DNA of 64,000 nucleotides. Origin: Rhodospirillaceae bacterium. Lineage in GTDB: Bacteria > Pseudomonadota > Alphaproteobacteria > Thalassobaculales > Thalassobaculaceae. The DNA is taken from the NCBI GenBank assembly GCA_018401495.1, contig JAGYJX010000006.1:678422-742421 (forward strand), in the 5' to 3' direction. A program made the translations under genes and the position numbers. Under the pieces are notes generated by a model. It was not told the DNA's origin. It worked only from the letters and a program-made list of their open reading frames with translations, and did no database searches. Below are positions 63,392 to 64,000 of the stretch, piece after piece; position 1 is the stretch's first letter, and each line of letters opens with the position of its first letter.

Positions 63392-63851
63392 CACCCGCCT
63401 CCACCCTGAGGGGGCCGCAGCCCCATGAACTCGCGAACGGCGCGAAAGCCGCCTTCGTAGATCTCCTCGCCGACCTGGCGCTGCAGCTCGGCCTCGCGGC
63501 CGGGCGGAGTGTCGAAGCGGGATTCCCAGTGCCAGAACGTCATGTCGCCGTCGGTGACCGGGATCAGCCGGACATGGGCGACGTAGTTCAGCAGCGGGAT
63601 CGGCGTGTCGAGCAGGCAGTAGGTGAACGCCATGTCGATGTCCGACAGCGTCAGCAGCTGCTCGCGCAGCTCCGAGCCGTCGGCGAGGTGGAAGCGCCGC
63701 ACGCAGCCGACCTTGTCGGAGGCTGCCCGCGCTCGATGTGGCTGTCGGCGACCGCCGGGTGCCATTGGTCATGGCCGTTGAAGTCGCGCAGAACCTCCCA
63801 CACGGCCTCCACCGGGGCCTCCAGGATGGTGCTCTTCACGATCTTCACCAT
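63391..63851 (-). CDS. SRPBCC (CoxG-like) protein (frameshifted as read)
   Basis: About 153 residues from ATG 63851; a missing base near 63727 joins MVKIVKSTILEAPVEAVWEV and FNGHDQWHPAVADSHIERG to KVGCVRRFHLADGSELREQL. Beta-rich helix-grip fold (YVAHVRLIPVTDGDMTFWHW, FDTPPGREAELQRQVGEEIY). CoxG proteins of this fold help tether or assemble CO-dehydrogenase-type enzymes at the membrane, though this one has no C-terminal anchor. A second SRPBCC gene lies immediately upstream. Confidence 0.8.
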
Positions 63852-63861
63852 GGCCGCGCCC

Positions 63862-64000
63862 CTACCTCCCGAAATGCCGCTTCAGGGCGTCGAAGCCGGC
63901 CTGGAAGACGTTGCCGCCGATGCCGGAGACCAGGTCGTCGGCGGCGTCCGCCGCGCACTCGAACTCGGCGGTCCACTCGGCGAAGGTGCGGTTGCCGTCG
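63862..64000 (-). CDS. SRPBCC-like protein, C-terminal part only (5' end beyond window)
   Basis: The last 45 codons of a gene on the - strand: DGNRTFAEWTAEFECAADAA, then DLVSGIGGNVFQAGFDALKR, ending at TAG 63862-63864. Composition and pattern (W-x-x-x-F-E-C-A then a terminal amphipathic helix) match the C-terminal helix of SRPBCC/polyketide-cyclase proteins and resemble the end of the next gene. The window edge truncates it, so the assignment is tentative. Confidence 0.6.
   Translation of the reverse strand, partial: DGNRTFAEWTAEFECAADAADDLVSGIGGNVFQAGFDALKRHFGR

Overview
The window is very GC-rich (about 70%), densely coded, with short gaps and many ATGA/GTGA stop-start overlaps. The conserved block pdxH - dnaJ-like - fabI - aroC, the choXWV choline importer, BluB, CoxDE-type accessory genes and palindromic intergenic repeats ending in CCGGGACCCA suggest an alphaproteobacterium, probably of the Rhodospirillales type. 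This placement is inferred from gene content and order; no rRNA is present.

Layout. 2-7415 (+): a seven-gene, tightly spaced run with a DprE1-like FAD oxidase, a DprE2-like SDR, an epimerase, an FAD amine-oxidase-like enzyme, a GtrA flippase, a large polytopic membrane protein and a DUF3445 haem protein. It looks like a lipid-linked sugar pathway. 7423-10188 (-): a pentapeptide-repeat protein and a badly frameshifted acyl-CoA ligase. 10354-14202 (+): a small membrane protein, an enolase-superfamily enzyme, a CHASE4-like sensor kinase and a periplasmic RNase T2. 14218-17026: arginase and ornithine aminotransferase with a divergent Lrp/AsnC regulator. 17043-26204: housekeeping genes (SppA, AroC, FabI, BrkB/YihY, DnaJ-like, PdxH, a CDF metal exporter). 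26191-31288: APH-kinase fusion, universal stress protein, SDR, amidotransferase, PadR-like regulator.

31374-46775 is a methylated-amine and osmolyte region: a polyamine-type ABC importer, a divergent dimethylglycine/sarcosine-dehydrogenase-like flavoenzyme, a TylF-methyltransferase/GSCFA pair, the choline importer choXWV with a coupled HAD phosphatase, bluB, and betB (betaine aldehyde dehydrogenase). Together they could take up choline, oxidise it to glycine betaine and demethylate onward, although choline dehydrogenase and the betaine demethylase are not in the window.

46801-49070 holds a lytic transglycosylase, an N-formylglutamate amidohydrolase and tRNA-Val(GAC). 49408-52015 is a three-gene overlapping cassette (DUF2269, a DCC-DUF4166 fusion, a saccharopine-dehydrogenase-like protein). 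52195-64000 is a catabolic cluster: a Baeyer-Villiger monooxygenase on the + strand, then on the - strand an SMP-30/isochorismatase fusion, an MBL-fold lactonase-like hydrolase, an amidohydrolase, CoxE/CoxD-type maturation genes, a molybdenum hydroxylase with a genuinely split large subunit, its FeS and FAD subunits, and two SRPBCC (CoxG-like) genes. This cluster is the best candidate for an undescribed pathway.

About 20 single-base frameshifts interrupt otherwise well-conserved genes, several in G or C runs and mostly one-base insertions. I read these as probable sequence errors rather than wholesale gene decay, and give the span of the whole gene in each case.
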